This document shows, piece by piece, positions 17,166 to 26,402 of a stretch of 64,000 nt of DNA (its first letter is position 1; each line of letters starts with the position of its first letter). A program made the position numbers and the translations under genes. The stretch comes from Verrucomicrobia bacterium LW23 (lineage in GTDB: Bacteria; Verrucomicrobiota; Verrucomicrobiia; Methylacidiphilales; UBA1321): positions 186,001 through 250,000 of the forward strand of contig QAZA01000009.1 of assembly GCA_003054695.1 (NCBI GenBank), in the 5' to 3' direction. The notes beneath the pieces are model-generated. The model searched no databases. It was not told the DNA's origin and saw only the letters and a list, made by a program, of their open reading frames with translations.

Positions 17166-18041
17166 TCACTGGATGCGATGCGACATTCGAAACTCCCGCG
17201 GCGTAGTGCCGTGTGCGGCACGAAACGCCTTGTAAAAGTGCGCGAGATCCCGAAAGCCGCAGTCGAGCGATATATCAAGAATTGACCGCGTGCTCATCTC
17301 CAGCCGCCGCGCTGCAAATTGCATGCGCGCCTCCATTACGCACTGGCTGGGCGTGATGCCAAAGTGGCGGCGCAGTTCCCGCGATGCATGCTCGCGACTG
17401 CAGCCGGCCAGGCGAAAGAACGCACGCACGCCCTGGGCAAAGTGGCGCGGCTGCTGGATGTCGCGGCGCGCGCGCAGCAGCCAGTCCGGCGCGTTTGGCG
17501 GGGCGGGCGCGGCGGCGTTTGCCTGCTGCTTGTGCAACAGCGTCAACAGGTTAAGCACAAAGCGGTCGATGGGGAGAGATCCATGGCGGGGTGCCAGAAA
17601 AAGCTCATCCGCCCATGTGTTGATCGTGCGCCGCCCGGCTGCATCCAGCATCAGCGCCGCTCCAAACGGCTCGCCGTCGCGAAAGGCGGCTGCCATCTCG
17701 GTGGGGTAGCGGCGCCGCAACTCCTCATACACCGAAGACGGGAAGGCAATGTTGGTAAGCCCCAGTGTCTCGACGCCGAGCGGCCACAGCCCATGCACGT
17801 CGGGCGCGCGGATAAAGAAGAGAGAGCCGGGCTCCACCGTAAACTCCATGCCATTAAGCACATGCCTTGCGCGGCCGATGTCGATCCAGCTGATCTCCAC
17901 GTAGTCGTGGCAATGCAGGGCAAGCGCGCGCCGGCGGCGATAGAGGTCGCGCACGGGTCGGAAAAGTTCGCCGTTGGGCGCTATGTCGGTCCAGCACTTC
18001 AGCACGTGCATATCACCAGATAACAACGAATGCGCCTCCAT
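17166..18041 (-). CDS. AraC family transcriptional regulator with cupin sensor domain
   Basis: The 291-residue protein has an N-terminal cupin-like domain (LALHCHDYVEISWIDIGRAR, VEPGSLFFIRAPDVHG) and a C-terminal AraC DNA-binding domain. The second helix-turn-helix is well conserved (SILDISLDCGFRDLAHFYKA, then GTTPREFR); the first is more degenerate (GCSREHASRELRRHFG). This type usually senses a sugar and activates nearby glycoside-processing genes. GH130 lies 109 bp downstream on the same strand and a secreted glycoside hydrolase is encoded just upstream. Confidence 0.88.
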   Translation of the reverse strand: MEAHSLLSGDMHVLKCWTDIAPNGELFRPVRDLYRRRRALALHCHDYVEISWIDIGRARHVLNGMEFTVEPGSLFFIRAPDVHGLWPLGVETLGLTNIAFPSSVYEELRRRYPTEMAAAFRDGEPFGAALMLDAAGRRTINTWADELFLAPRHGSLPIDRFVLNLLTLLHKQQANAAAPAPPNAPDWLLRARRDIQQPRHFAQGVRAFFRLAGCSREHASRELRRHFGITPSQCVMEARMQFAARRLEMSTRSILDISLDCGFRDLAHFYKAFRAAHGTTPREFRMSHRIQ

Positions 18042-18179
18042 TGCAATGGCGCAGGCCGATTTCGCGTCGGAGGAGTTCCACCTGGAGCTCCCCGGCTTTG
18101 ACGAAGCGATGGTGATTGGACCCGAGCTGACTCTCCATCAGGCCGCTCTTTTTGAGGCGGTTCAGGCGAGACGCCGCGT

Positions 18180-19496
18180 CTACTTGACGGTAATGTAGAC
18201 GGGCGATCCGGTCAGCATTACCTCAATCGCGCCGCTTTTCACCTCCACCTTGCCCTTTTCGCCCAGCAGGGTGGCGGTTTCCAGCGTGCCGGTGGAGCCT
18301 TCCAGGGGGATGGTGATGGGGTGGTCGACGATTTTATCGGCGGGTTGCATGGGGGGCGGGGAGGTCCAGACGATGAGTTTGGTGCCGCCGGCGGGGTTGG
18401 TGTAACGCAGAACGAAGTCGCGCGGCTCCCTGGTGGGCAGGCGCTTATCGAACTTATACCCATCCAGCTGCGTAATAAACTGGCGGAACGCGTGGTAGGC
18501 GGGCGTCTCGGTGCCGTCGGTCTTTACCAGCGCAAAGCTCTCCTTGCCGGACCACTCGTACCAGCAGGTCATCGCGACGCCTTCCATCTGATCGATGAGG
18601 AACTGGCGGACGAGGTGCCAGGCCTGGTACTCGTACAGGCGGTTCATGTCGCCGCCGGCAAAGCCTTCTTTCTTTTTCTCGACGGGGAAGCCGCGTTCGG
18701 AGTTGATCCAGGGGCGGTTGCTGGGGCCGCCGGCGTCGTCCATCAGCTTGCGGGTTATGGCATAGGCTTCTATATAATCTTCGGGCGTCTTGAGGCCGTA
18801 AGGGTGTACGGACCAGTAATTCCAGTCCTCCTTAAGCATGCCGCGTGCAAAGCAAAAGCCCATCCACTTATAGCTTTCCGTCCACATGTTGGATACAGAG
18901 CCTGCCAGGATAATGCATTTAGGGTTGGCTTTACGCATGGCGGGGATGGTTGCTGCCACCAGGTCCATGTATTCTTTGGCGTAAGCATCTGTGTTTCCCT
19001 TCTTTCCATGCCTGCCCCAAAAGGTCATTGTGTTGGGCTCGTTCCATATTTCCCAGATGACAGGTTCATCTTTATAGCGCTCGGCAAGGGCGGCTGCGTA
19101 TTTGGCATAGCCGGTGCGACCGGGTTCATCCTTAACGTGGCCGTAAAGCTTATTGTTAAAGGCGATGGGGGCGATAATGGAGATGCCGCGCTCTTTACAT
19201 TGCTTGACGAACGTATCGTATGTGGAGAAGTCGTACACGCCGGCTTCTTTCTCCACGCCCTCCCAGATAAATCCGCGACGTATCCACTTGACGCCGAGGG
19301 CTTTCACTTTGTCCAGCGTTTCGGGATTCATGTCCGGCCCCTTCAACTGCACGGCCAGGTTGCCGGGGATGGTGCCATCGGGCATAACGGGCGGCTGGGC
19401 AAAGGCGGCGGTGAGGGGGGCCGCGGCAAGCATCAGCCCGGCGGCAAGGGGCGCAAGGCCCCGCGAGAGATAGCGGGGGGAAGAGAAGTGGAGCAT
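18180..19496 (-). CDS. Secreted clan-A glycoside hydrolase (GH5/GH39-like)
   Basis: A signal peptide (to about residue 34, PLTAAFAQ) precedes a TIM-barrel with the acid/base motif WEIWNEPN (E153) and a probable nucleophile in RPWINSERGFP (E267), about 114 residues apart, the normal spacing for clan GH-A. The C-terminal 100 residues look like a beta-sandwich (LPTREPRDFVLRYTNPAGGT, LIVWTSPP). The enzyme probably cuts a polysaccharide outside the cytoplasm; family and substrate cannot be fixed from sequence alone. The start at 19496 gives a normal signal peptide; 19559 is an in-frame alternative. The giant CBM9 protein lies 300 bp upstream on the same strand. Confidence 0.82.
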   Translation of the reverse strand: MLHFSSPRYLSRGLAPLAAGLMLAAAPLTAAFAQPPVMPDGTIPGNLAVQLKGPDMNPETLDKVKALGVKWIRRGFIWEGVEKEAGVYDFSTYDTFVKQCKERGISIIAPIAFNNKLYGHVKDEPGRTGYAKYAAALAERYKDEPVIWEIWNEPNTMTFWGRHGKKGNTDAYAKEYMDLVAATIPAMRKANPKCIILAGSVSNMWTESYKWMGFCFARGMLKEDWNYWSVHPYGLKTPEDYIEAYAITRKLMDDAGGPSNRPWINSERGFPVEKKKEGFAGGDMNRLYEYQAWHLVRQFLIDQMEGVAMTCWYEWSGKESFALVKTDGTETPAYHAFRQFITQLDGYKFDKRLPTREPRDFVLRYTNPAGGTKLIVWTSPPPMQPADKIVDHPITIPLEGSTGTLETATLLGEKGKVEVKSGAIEVMLTGSPVYITVK

Positions 19497-19665
19497 AGCG
19501 AGAGTGAGCGCAGCGGGCGAAACGGCCCGGATGTTAAGGATGCAAGCATCGTAGCTCATCGCGGCGCTTATCGAAATGCTTATCAGGATATGCTTTTTTG
19601 ACTTTGCGTTACCTGTTACGGACGGCGGGAGCGCGAATGCAATCCAACGGACTGCGCCCTAAACG

Positions 19666-19786
19666 AAACAACCCCAGCGCGAATTGTATCCCCTTGAAGG
19701 CAAGAGGGATACAACCCGCGTTGGGGTTGTTTGGGATGCTGATCTGCACCCTGGGTCCCCTCGCAACGCGAGGGGACGTCTGGGGG
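19666..19786. repeat. Pair of intergenic inverted repeats (family E)
   Basis: The 302-bp gap between the glycoside hydrolase and the CBM9 protein holds two hairpins. The first (19666-19732) pairs AAACAACCCCAGCGCG... with its complement ...CGCGTTGGGGTTGTTT. The second (19756-19779) is GTCCCCTCG / GCGAGGGGAC, set in a wider CCCTGGG / TCTGGGGG context. Both modules recur at 59888-60112. They could act as terminators, but the repetition elsewhere suggests a mobile or REP-like element. Confidence 0.7.
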
Positions 19787-19798
19787 CAGGATTCAGGC

Positions 19799-22700
19799 TT
19801 AGTCGCTGAACTGCATCTTGCCCCATTCGTTGGGCTTCAGAATGGCTTCGCCCCATACGTCGTTGACGAGGCCGGTGTTCTTGTTGCTCCAGTAGATGCG
19901 TGCCGTGTTGATGATGCCGGCTGTGTCGCTGGTGATGATGCCGGCGTCACCGCGGATCTCCAGGCCGGGCTCGGGCTTAAGGCCGATGGCAGAGAGCGGG
20001 ATGGCGGCCTCGACAATGTAGCCTTTATCTGACTTGGTGACGGCAACCTTAACATTGGCAAGCACTTCCACCTGGTCGAACCTGGCCGACGAGACGGGGG
20101 AGCTGTACGTTTTGGCGGCGGCTTTGTCCGCGGCGGGGTTGACGGGTACCATCAGCAGGGCGACCGGGGAGCCGGCCACCTCGGCGATGTTGAGGCGGAT
20201 GTCGCCGGCGACCGGGTCCTTGCGGTCGGTCGTCGTGCCGGGGCGGGTGCCGAGCTGCAGGTCGACGCTGTCGCCGCTCTTGAAGAGCTCCAGCTTATCC
20301 TTGCCGCTGTTGAGCATGGGGGTGGGGTCGTCCACTTCCCACGCGGCGTAAAGGTTATCGGCGTCGTAGGCAAGGCGGATGGCGGCGTTGTGGGGATCGG
20401 AGGTGTGTCCGGCCTGGAACTCTTCGATCTTGCTCCAGTCGGCCAGCTTGCCGTCGATGGTCATCGGCTTGGCTACCTTGCGGATGATGTAGGTCTTCTT
20501 CTCCTTGCTGGCGGAGGAGCGTGCGATGTTGTCGGCATCGGCCCTGGCCAGGTCCGCCGCGGTCACGTCCAGCTCCGGGCCGGTAAAGCGTTTGACCGAG
20601 TTGAGCCCGGAGAGCACCACAGTAAAGCCGGAGTTACGGCCGATGCTGGTGCCGATGCGGGCCTTGCCGTCGGACTGCTGGCCGAACCAGCCGCTGAAGG
20701 GTTCGCCACCCTCCGAGAAGTTGGCCAGGCTGCGGCCCTTAAGGGCGTCGGGGCCGGCATCGGGAAGGTTCTCGGTGGGGCGCCGGCAATCCTGAAACAG
20801 GGCGCCGATGTAGAGGCCGTCGTGGGTGAAGAAGTAGTCCTCGCCCAGGTTGCCGCGTATGGCAAACACGGTGCCGCCGTCGCCCTTTTCCATCACCGCG
20901 GTGCCCATGATTTTAAGCGGGCCGACCAGCATGCCGGGTTTGGCCATGGGGGCGCGATGGCTGCCGTGCACGCTGTGGTAAGGGTTGGGGTAGGTCCACA
21001 TAACCTTGCCTGTCTTCAGGTCGATGCCGCGCAGGCCGTCGACGCCGCCGCTGCGGGGCACGCTGCCGCCGTTAAGCTGGGCCACCATGTCGCGGCCGGG
21101 CAGGGGGACGATGTCGCCGCCGCCGGCCTGGGCCAGGGTTGTTGTGCCTTCCGGGCCGTAACGGGGGGAGCCGTCTTTGCCAAAGCCGGTGGGCTTGTAG
21201 GCCGTGATGCCCGAGGTGTAAAAGCTCAGGTCGTCGGAAGACATGCGGGTGCCCCAGCCGCCAAAGCTGTTGAGCGCCGGCTTGTACTGCACGTTCTTGG
21301 CGTTTTTCTTTTGCTTGTCCAGGGGCTCGGCGTCGACGAATTTCAGCTCGTCGGCCTGCATCTTGTGGTCGCCGTTCAGGTCGTTCCAGTAGTAGCCGTC
21401 CTCGTAGTTTTTGCCGGCAAAGAGACCTCTCGGCTCCTCCTGCGGCTTGCCCTTGACGTTTTTAACGGTGGAGATGACTTTGCCAATCGCGGCGACGGGC
21501 GCGAAGTAATCGCCCTTTTCAATAAACACAACGGCGGCCTCCCAAGGGCGGTCGGCGGGGACGAACATGTATTCCTTCCACTCGCCGCTGGCTTTGCTGC
21601 GAAAACGCTGTGGGTGGGCGTGGCTGCCGGTATCCACCGTAAACGGCTCTCCCTCATTGGGATGCCACAGAATGCGAGTGACCTGCCAGGTGCCTTTGGC
21701 GCGGTCCAGCTTCATTTCGACCGGGCCGCAGTAGGCCAGGTCGGGGTTGGTATCGTGCAGAAAGGTGCAGGTGGCGGCGTAGCCAGTGCTGCCGATGAAG
21801 TCGCGATCCAGCGAGCCATCGGGCTTCCAGATACTGAAGCGGCGCGGGAAGTTGGTGCGCTCGGCGGCCCAGATCCGGCCTTTGGCGTCGAAGGCCACGC
21901 GGTTCACGCGCATCATCGCCTGGGGCTCGAAGGTGCCGCGCACGGGGCGGCCGCCTTTTTTGCCGATGGTGCCGGTCATCTCGCCGCTGGGGTTGTATAC
22001 CTTGACGTCGCTGTCCGAGCCGCCGTCCACAACGGCCAGGTTGCCGTCATCGGCAAAGGCCAGGCCTACGGGAGTGGCCACGGCGGGGGTGCCGGCGGAG
22101 AAAAGCGCGCTTGCCGAGCCGGAGTTCTTGTCGATCTTGACGACTTTGCCGTCAATCACGCCAACCAGATCATCGCTCTTGGGATTGAACGCCAGCGCCA
22201 CAGCTTTGCCGGGCTTCAGCGTCTTCTCCATCACGGCGGATTCCTTGTTCAGCAGCACCACGCGGCCGTCGGGCATCGCGATGGCGATCTGCGTCTTCCC
22301 CACTGCGAGGGCGCCGGGGAGATCATCCGCGGGCCTGGGGACGGCGAGGTTGGTGTTTTCATCCGGGTCGGCCTTCGCCTCCGTAATGGGATCGCCGACC
22401 AGTTCGGCCACTTCCAGCTCAAAGGGGCGGGGCTTGCCATCCTGGGTAAACGGCGCGTAGCTGCCATCCCTGGCCAGATAGCGGTAAAGGCGGGTCTTCT
22501 TCTCCTTGGTCCACACCTCGCGGGTGATGGTGTAGGCGTACTTGTCGTCGGCGGCAAGCTGATGGGCGCCACGGTTTTCGCCCCACAACTTGCGGTCGTT
22601 CACCGCGTTGATGCCAATGAGCGCGTGGCCGCCTTCGGACATAACATAGCTGCACAACATCACGTCGCCGGAGCGCGCAACGCCTTCGGGGCTGGCGTGG

Positions 22701-23929
22701 TTGCTGCCGAAGCCGCCGGTGCCATCCAGCGTGTACCAGGGGGGCGTGCCAGGATTGTAAAAGCAGGCGTCAAACGTGGCGTCCAGGGAGCCGCGGGTAA
22801 GGCCGCGCGCCTTGTACTTGCCTACGGGGACAAGCTTGCCGGCGTCATCCAGGCCGTCCCACATCACTTCAATCTGGCGCTCTGCCCCGCGCATCCCGGA
22901 CTGGTACTCGGCGGGCTGCACGTCGGCCACCAGGTTACGGACGCGGTTGCCCTGCTCGTCTTCGATCACGACCGTCATGCGGGCCGCGCTTTCCGGCACG
23001 GTAAACTTAACGGGGATTGTGCCGGGCAGGGTCGTCTTGGGCAGGGAGTACTCGCGCGTTGCAACCTTTTGGTCGCCAACAAGTTTCAGGTCGCCCCAGC
23101 TGCGCACGGCCGTCCAGTAGAACTCCCGGCTGGTGGTGCCGGGCTGCATGTTATCGGCGTACCGGTGCTCGGTCAGCTTGCCTTCCTTGTCGTCGCCCCA
23201 CAAAAATTCCAGGCCCATCTTCATCGTCAGCCCGGGCTCCACTTTGGGGGTGGATTTGGTGTAGAGCACCTTCCAGGGGATTTTGACCTCCTGCACAAAG
23301 CTCTTCTTGTCCTCGCCCATCTTGTAGAACATCTGGATGCCTTCGCCCAGATCGTTGCCGCCCGCCTTGGCGCGGTGCAGGTGGATGTCCTGGCCCTGCT
23401 TGTTATTGCGGTCATCCTTCCAGTATGAGACGTGCATGACCGGCACTTTCTCGGCCGTGTAGTACCAGGTGGTGATCCAGATATTGCGGTCGGTCGTCAG
23501 ACGCATCTGAATCGCGTCGGCCTTCCAGCCTTCGCTGGGATTAAAGTCCGGGTTAATGGCGCTAAGCATCGGGGACGGATCGCGCCACTTGAACGCCAGG
23601 TACAGCGCGTCCTTGTCGTACATCGCCGCGGTCTCCACGCTGTTGGAGTCGCGCAAATCCCAGTCCGCAAAGGAGTGAATGCGGCCGGAGAGCTCCCAGT
23701 CGGCCAGGTCGCCGTCGATGGTCGGTGCCTTGCCCGCGGGCACAGGCAGCACAGGGATGCCCTCGTTCTGCGATTGCCGGCCCAGGACGTTGGTATTTTT
23801 CTCCTCAGCGCGGGCAGGGAGGGTATCAGCGGCGACAAGCGCACAAACGGCGGCGCACGCCGCGGCGCAAGGCAGCAACCGCCGCAGCAGCGGTCGAAGA
23901 GAGCGTGTAAGAGATGGAAGTTGCAGCAT
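19799..23929 (-). CDS. Very large secreted protein with CBM9-like domains at both ends and a beta-propeller-like core
   Basis: The mature 1376-residue protein follows a signal peptide ending near LPARAEE. Residues about 55-230 form a CBM9/DOMON-like sandwich (APTIDGDLADWELSG, MYDKDALYLAFKWRDPSP). Around 330-420 is a FlgD-like Ig module (EDEQGNRVRNL, WDGLDDAGKLVPVGKYKARG). The centre, roughly 420-1150, has repeats of the type VGLAFADDGNLAVVDGG, consistent with NHL/WD-like propellers. The last 230 residues are a second CBM9-like domain (MTIDGKLADWSKIEEF, IRLAYDADNLYAAWEVDDP). No catalytic residues are recognised, so binding of plant or algal polysaccharide at the surface is inferred. The start at 23929 yields the signal peptide; an in-frame ATG at 24067 adds 46 residues. 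Confidence 0.82.
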   Translation of the reverse strand: MLQLPSLTRSLRPLLRRLLPCAAACAAVCALVAADTLPARAEEKNTNVLGRQSQNEGIPVLPVPAGKAPTIDGDLADWELSGRIHSFADWDLRDSNSVETAAMYDKDALYLAFKWRDPSPMLSAINPDFNPSEGWKADAIQMRLTTDRNIWITTWYYTAEKVPVMHVSYWKDDRNNKQGQDIHLHRAKAGGNDLGEGIQMFYKMGEDKKSFVQEVKIPWKVLYTKSTPKVEPGLTMKMGLEFLWGDDKEGKLTEHRYADNMQPGTTSREFYWTAVRSWGDLKLVGDQKVATREYSLPKTTLPGTIPVKFTVPESAARMTVVIEDEQGNRVRNLVADVQPAEYQSGMRGAERQIEVMWDGLDDAGKLVPVGKYKARGLTRGSLDATFDACFYNPGTPPWYTLDGTGGFGSNHASPEGVARSGDVMLCSYVMSEGGHALIGINAVNDRKLWGENRGAHQLAADDKYAYTITREVWTKEKKTRLYRYLARDGSYAPFTQDGKPRPFELEVAELVGDPITEAKADPDENTNLAVPRPADDLPGALAVGKTQIAIAMPDGRVVLLNKESAVMEKTLKPGKAVALAFNPKSDDLVGVIDGKVVKIDKNSGSASALFSAGTPAVATPVGLAFADDGNLAVVDGGSDSDVKVYNPSGEMTGTIGKKGGRPVRGTFEPQAMMRVNRVAFDAKGRIWAAERTNFPRRFSIWKPDGSLDRDFIGSTGYAATCTFLHDTNPDLAYCGPVEMKLDRAKGTWQVTRILWHPNEGEPFTVDTGSHAHPQRFRSKASGEWKEYMFVPADRPWEAAVVFIEKGDYFAPVAAIGKVISTVKNVKGKPQEEPRGLFAGKNYEDGYYWNDLNGDHKMQADELKFVDAEPLDKQKKNAKNVQYKPALNSFGGWGTRMSSDDLSFYTSGITAYKPTGFGKDGSPRYGPEGTTTLAQAGGGDIVPLPGRDMVAQLNGGSVPRSGGVDGLRGIDLKTGKVMWTYPNPYHSVHGSHRAPMAKPGMLVGPLKIMGTAVMEKGDGGTVFAIRGNLGEDYFFTHDGLYIGALFQDCRRPTENLPDAGPDALKGRSLANFSEGGEPFSGWFGQQSDGKARIGTSIGRNSGFTVVLSGLNSVKRFTGPELDVTAADLARADADNIARSSASKEKKTYIIRKVAKPMTIDGKLADWSKIEEFQAGHTSDPHNAAIRLAYDADNLYAAWEVDDPTPMLNSGKDKLELFKSGDSVDLQLGTRPGTTTDRKDPVAGDIRLNIAEVAGSPVALLMVPVNPAADKAAAKTYSSPVSSARFDQVEVLANVKVAVTKSDKGYIVEAAIPLSAIGLKPEPGLEIRGDAGIITSDTAGIINTARIYWSNKNTGLVNDVWGEAILKPNEWGKMQFSD

Positions 23930-24265
23930 AAGAGGGAGTTGCAAGAGGGGGGACGGATAGAGGAAGAACGGAACAATTGGAATTGGTCGGGGACGCAAGG
24001 CGACGCGCTGTAGCCTGAACGGAATTCGGTGCGAACCACTACTTTTGCGCAAATGCATCAAAAGCAAAATGCATACACAAAGTGTACAGCGCGATTTCCC
24101 CCATCGGCGCTTGTGCTGCCTGCCACGACGGGTCCGTTAGACGCTCCGGTGCGGATTGTCGTGCCTGGTGCTGCGTGGGAGTCGGGCGTTCGCAGATACT
24201 GTTGACCGAGCACAAGGCTCCCGCCGCTCGAGCAGCTTATGTAAATGATAAACCGCTCGGGTTCC
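23930..24265. other. Intergenic region upstream of the CBM9 protein
   Basis: No gene seen. It contains the control region of the CBM9 gene, with several small symmetric words between 24044 and 24085 (annotated separately). Confidence 0.5.
24044..24085. promoter_or_regulatory. Cluster of small palindromes upstream of the CBM9 gene
   Basis: Within 42 bp there are TTTGCGCAAA (24044-24053), two ATGCAT words (24053-24058 and 24069-24074) separated by 10 bases, and ACACAAAGTGT (24075-24085). This spacing, one helical turn and a half between ATGCAT centres, could be an operator for a sugar-responsive regulator. Purely a pattern observation. Confidence 0.3.
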
Positions 24266-24763
24266 CTACACCGGCGGCACGGGGGCGATGTGCATGAGGA
24301 ACTCGGCGTAGCTGGCGGCGACTTCGGTGGTCTCTTCAAACTCGGGCTCGCGGCCCGAGACGACGGAGCCGTCCTCGCGCAGGGCGTAGTAGGCGTAGCC
24401 GTCCCATACGCTGGTGGCGATGGGTAAGTGCTTGTCCCAGAAGGCTTTGATCTCGGCGATCCACTCGTCGTCTTCTTCCTCTTCGGCGGAGTCGATGCTC
24501 AGTTGCTCCCAGGCGTTCCAGTTAAAGCCGCCTTCCACGGTGTCGGCGTACTCGGCGGCGGTCAGCAGCCAGGTTGTCTCCTCGTGCACCAGGGAGTGAA
24601 TCTCTTCCATCGCCGTGCGCACGTCGGCGGGAATCCACGGGTAGCGTTCCAGAATGAAATCCGGGAGAGCAATCACGGGGCTGTCCGGGTCCGCGCCGGC
24701 CATCTCGCAATGCCATCCGCGGGATTCCATGTACTTAACCGCGTTCAGGATCTCGGGCGTCAT
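24266..24763 (-). CDS. SMI1/KNR4 (SUKH)-like protein
   Basis: The 165-residue protein has the profile of SUKH domains: LPDFILERYPWIPADVRTAM near residues 31-50 and the C-terminal block PIATSVWDGYAYYALREDG followed by FEETTEVAASYAEFLMHIAP. An acidic run (DSAEEEEDDEW) lies in the middle. SUKH proteins are often immunity proteins against polymorphic toxins, but many are chromosomal housekeeping genes without a toxin nearby, as here. The start at 24763 is chosen because the upstream extension to 24994 overlaps the LacI gene. It follows the LacI gene by 52 bp on the same strand. Confidence 0.68.
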   Translation of the reverse strand: MTPEILNAVKYMESRGWHCEMAGADPDSPVIALPDFILERYPWIPADVRTAMEEIHSLVHEETTWLLTAAEYADTVEGGFNWNAWEQLSIDSAEEEEDDEWIAEIKAFWDKHLPIATSVWDGYAYYALREDGSVVSGREPEFEETTEVAASYAEFLMHIAPVPPV

Positions 24764-24815
24764 GTTGCCCCTACCGTATCTCATCCGCGGCGCCGCCGCC
24801 AGCACGGAGTACGCC

Positions 24816-26003
24816 CTACTCCCGCCTGGCACGGGCGCCGCACGAGTCGCGCACGACGAGCGTGGCCTCCAGCGGGCGCGTGACCGGGCCTTCGGTGGGG
24901 ATGCGCCCCTCAATGCGGTCCGCCAGCAGGGAGACAGCTGCCTCGCCGATGCGTTCATCCGGCTGATGCATGGTGGTGAGGGGCACGCGCGCAAACTTGG
25001 CGGGTTCCTTGTCGTCGTAGCCTACCAGGGCCAGCTCGGAGGGCACGCGCACGCCGGCCAGGTCCGCCGCCCGCAGCGCGCCTATCGCGTACTCGTCGGA
25101 AAAACAGACCAGCGCGGTGGGGCGCTCCTTGCGGGCCAGCACCTGGCTGGTACCCCAAAAGCCGTACTGGTAGTCGGACGCGTCCCAGCCGGGATCGCCC
25201 GCTCGAGGGCCGCCGGGGGGCAGGGGAGAGCCGTCCGGCGTGGCATGGATTATCCAGTCCTCTTCCAGGGCGATGCCGGCGGCCTTCATGGCATCGCGGT
25301 AGCCCAGTTCGCGGTTCACGGTAAATTGCGAGGCGGAGGCATCCAGCATCAGCGCTATCCTGCTGTGGCCCAGGCGGATAAGATGGCGCGTGAGGTCCGC
25401 AAAAGCGCGGCGCGTATCCACATAAACGCAGTCGGCCTCCAGCCCGGCCAGTGGGTAGAGCTGCACAAGCGGCAGGCCGGCCTTTTGCAGCGCTTTATAG
25501 TGCGGCAGGCTCTCGGAAAGGCCGCGGCTGAGCGCGATAAAGCCGTCCACCATTTTGCTGCGCAACTCGCGAATACACGTTACCTCCGCCTGCGGCGAGC
25601 CATCGCTGTAGCCAAACACCACGGAGTAGCCGCGCGCCCGCGCCGCGATGTGCAACGCGTTAATCTTGTCGATGTTAGATGTTTTGAATGCCGCCGGCCC
25701 GATGATGCCGATCGAGTGCGTGCGCCGCGTCTTGAGCCCGCGCGCCACCGCGTTGGGCACGTAGTCAATCTCCCGCAACTCGCGCAGCACCCTCTCCCGC
25801 GTGGACGTTTTAACCAGCGGCGAGCCGACCAGAATGCGATGCAGCGTGCCGCGGCTGATGCCAAGGCGGCTCACGATTTCCTGCTGCGTAATCGGCACCG
25901 CGCCGCCGCCTGTGGGCAAGCTTACGGTGCCGGCAGGAGCCTCCGCCGCGACGGGTGTGGCGGCGCGTGGGTTCGGAGGACGGGTTGCCTTGGATTTGGG
26001 CAT
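24816..26003 (-). CDS. LacI family transcriptional regulator
   Basis: The 395-residue protein has a LacI-type helix-turn-helix at about residues 37-60 (ITQQEIVSRLGISRGTLHRI), hinge helix region (YVPNAVARGLKTRRTHSIGI) and a periplasmic-binding-like sensor domain ending in the typical LALVGYDDKEPAKFARVPLT and ERIGEAAVSLLADRI. The N-terminal 36 residues before the HTH are unusually long and low complexity. Start 26003 (MPKSKA) or 26021. Its own upstream region carries a CGCATTGAC element and a GCACGTGCACAAT box that recur before two prepilin-cassette genes, suggesting autoregulation and control of the cassette. Confidence 0.93.
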   Translation of the reverse strand: MPKSKATRPPNPRAATPVAAEAPAGTVSLPTGGGAVPITQQEIVSRLGISRGTLHRILVGSPLVKTSTRERVLRELREIDYVPNAVARGLKTRRTHSIGIIGPAAFKTSNIDKINALHIAARARGYSVVFGYSDGSPQAEVTCIRELRSKMVDGFIALSRGLSESLPHYKALQKAGLPLVQLYPLAGLEADCVYVDTRRAFADLTRHLIRLGHSRIALMLDASASQFTVNRELGYRDAMKAAGIALEEDWIIHATPDGSPLPPGGPRAGDPGWDASDYQYGFWGTSQVLARKERPTALVCFSDEYAIGALRAADLAGVRVPSELALVGYDDKEPAKFARVPLTTMHQPDERIGEAAVSLLADRIEGRIPTEGPVTRPLEATLVVRDSCGARARRE

Positions 26004-26103
26004 GTGGGGGGAAGGGAACAAAGCGGATTACAGCGACAGACGGACGTAAAGGTTTGTGGTGAGAACAACTTACACCGCCAAGCCCTCTTGTGCAGCAAAA
26101 TTC

Positions 26104-26150
26104 AGCACGTGCACAATATCTTCCACCAGTCCGCCCCGCGCGTCAATGCG
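26104..26150 (-). promoter_or_regulatory. Promoter/operator module of the LacI gene
   Basis: Read on the minus strand, CGCATTGACG is followed after 27 bases by GTGCACGTGCT in the context ATATTGTGCACGTGC. TTGACG can serve as a -35 and GATATT as a weak -10 with long spacing. The same two elements, with 24 and 25 bases between them, precede the GspH-like gene and Verru_Chthon A. Confidence 0.6.
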
Positions 26151-26261
26151 GATCGTGCCCACAGCGGCGCGCGCTAGTCTCCCGATCCGCGTCACACATG
26201 TGCGGTGTGCGGCCGGTTGCACATGGCTGCTAAGCTGTCGCAAGACGCTCAGCAGAAGTTT

Positions 26262-26402
26262 CCTCCTCCCCCATTATCCCCACTTAGCGGCTTTGTCCCC
26301 CTTCGCGCGAAATAATCCCCTCTGCAAACCCGTCGCGGGGAATGGGGATTATTTCGCGCGAAGGGGGACAAAGCCGCTAAGTGGGGATAATGGGGGAGGA
26401 GG
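26262..26402. repeat. Perfect 59-bp inverted repeat (family A)
   Basis: Arms 26262-26320 and 26344-26402 are exact reverse complements over 59 bases with a 23-base loop. Landmarks are CCTCCTCCCCCATTATCCCC at the outer edge and CGCGCGAAATAATCCCC at the inner edge. It fills most of the 550-bp gap between the LacI gene and the cassette. Related copies with different inner sequences occur at 31878-31993 and 40946-41543. Confidence 0.9.

Noticed and set aside
20390-23428. 1012-residue open frame on the plus strand
   Set aside because: It is antisense to the CBM9 gene; its translation is Gly/Ala/Val/His-rich without domains, the usual shadow of a GC-rich gene. Similar shadows at 727-2439 (-), 27305-28999 (+) and 49240-50940 (+) were left out for the same reason.
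26262-26402. Insertion sequence ends
   Set aside because: No transposase frame lies between or near the arms and the loop is only 23 bases.
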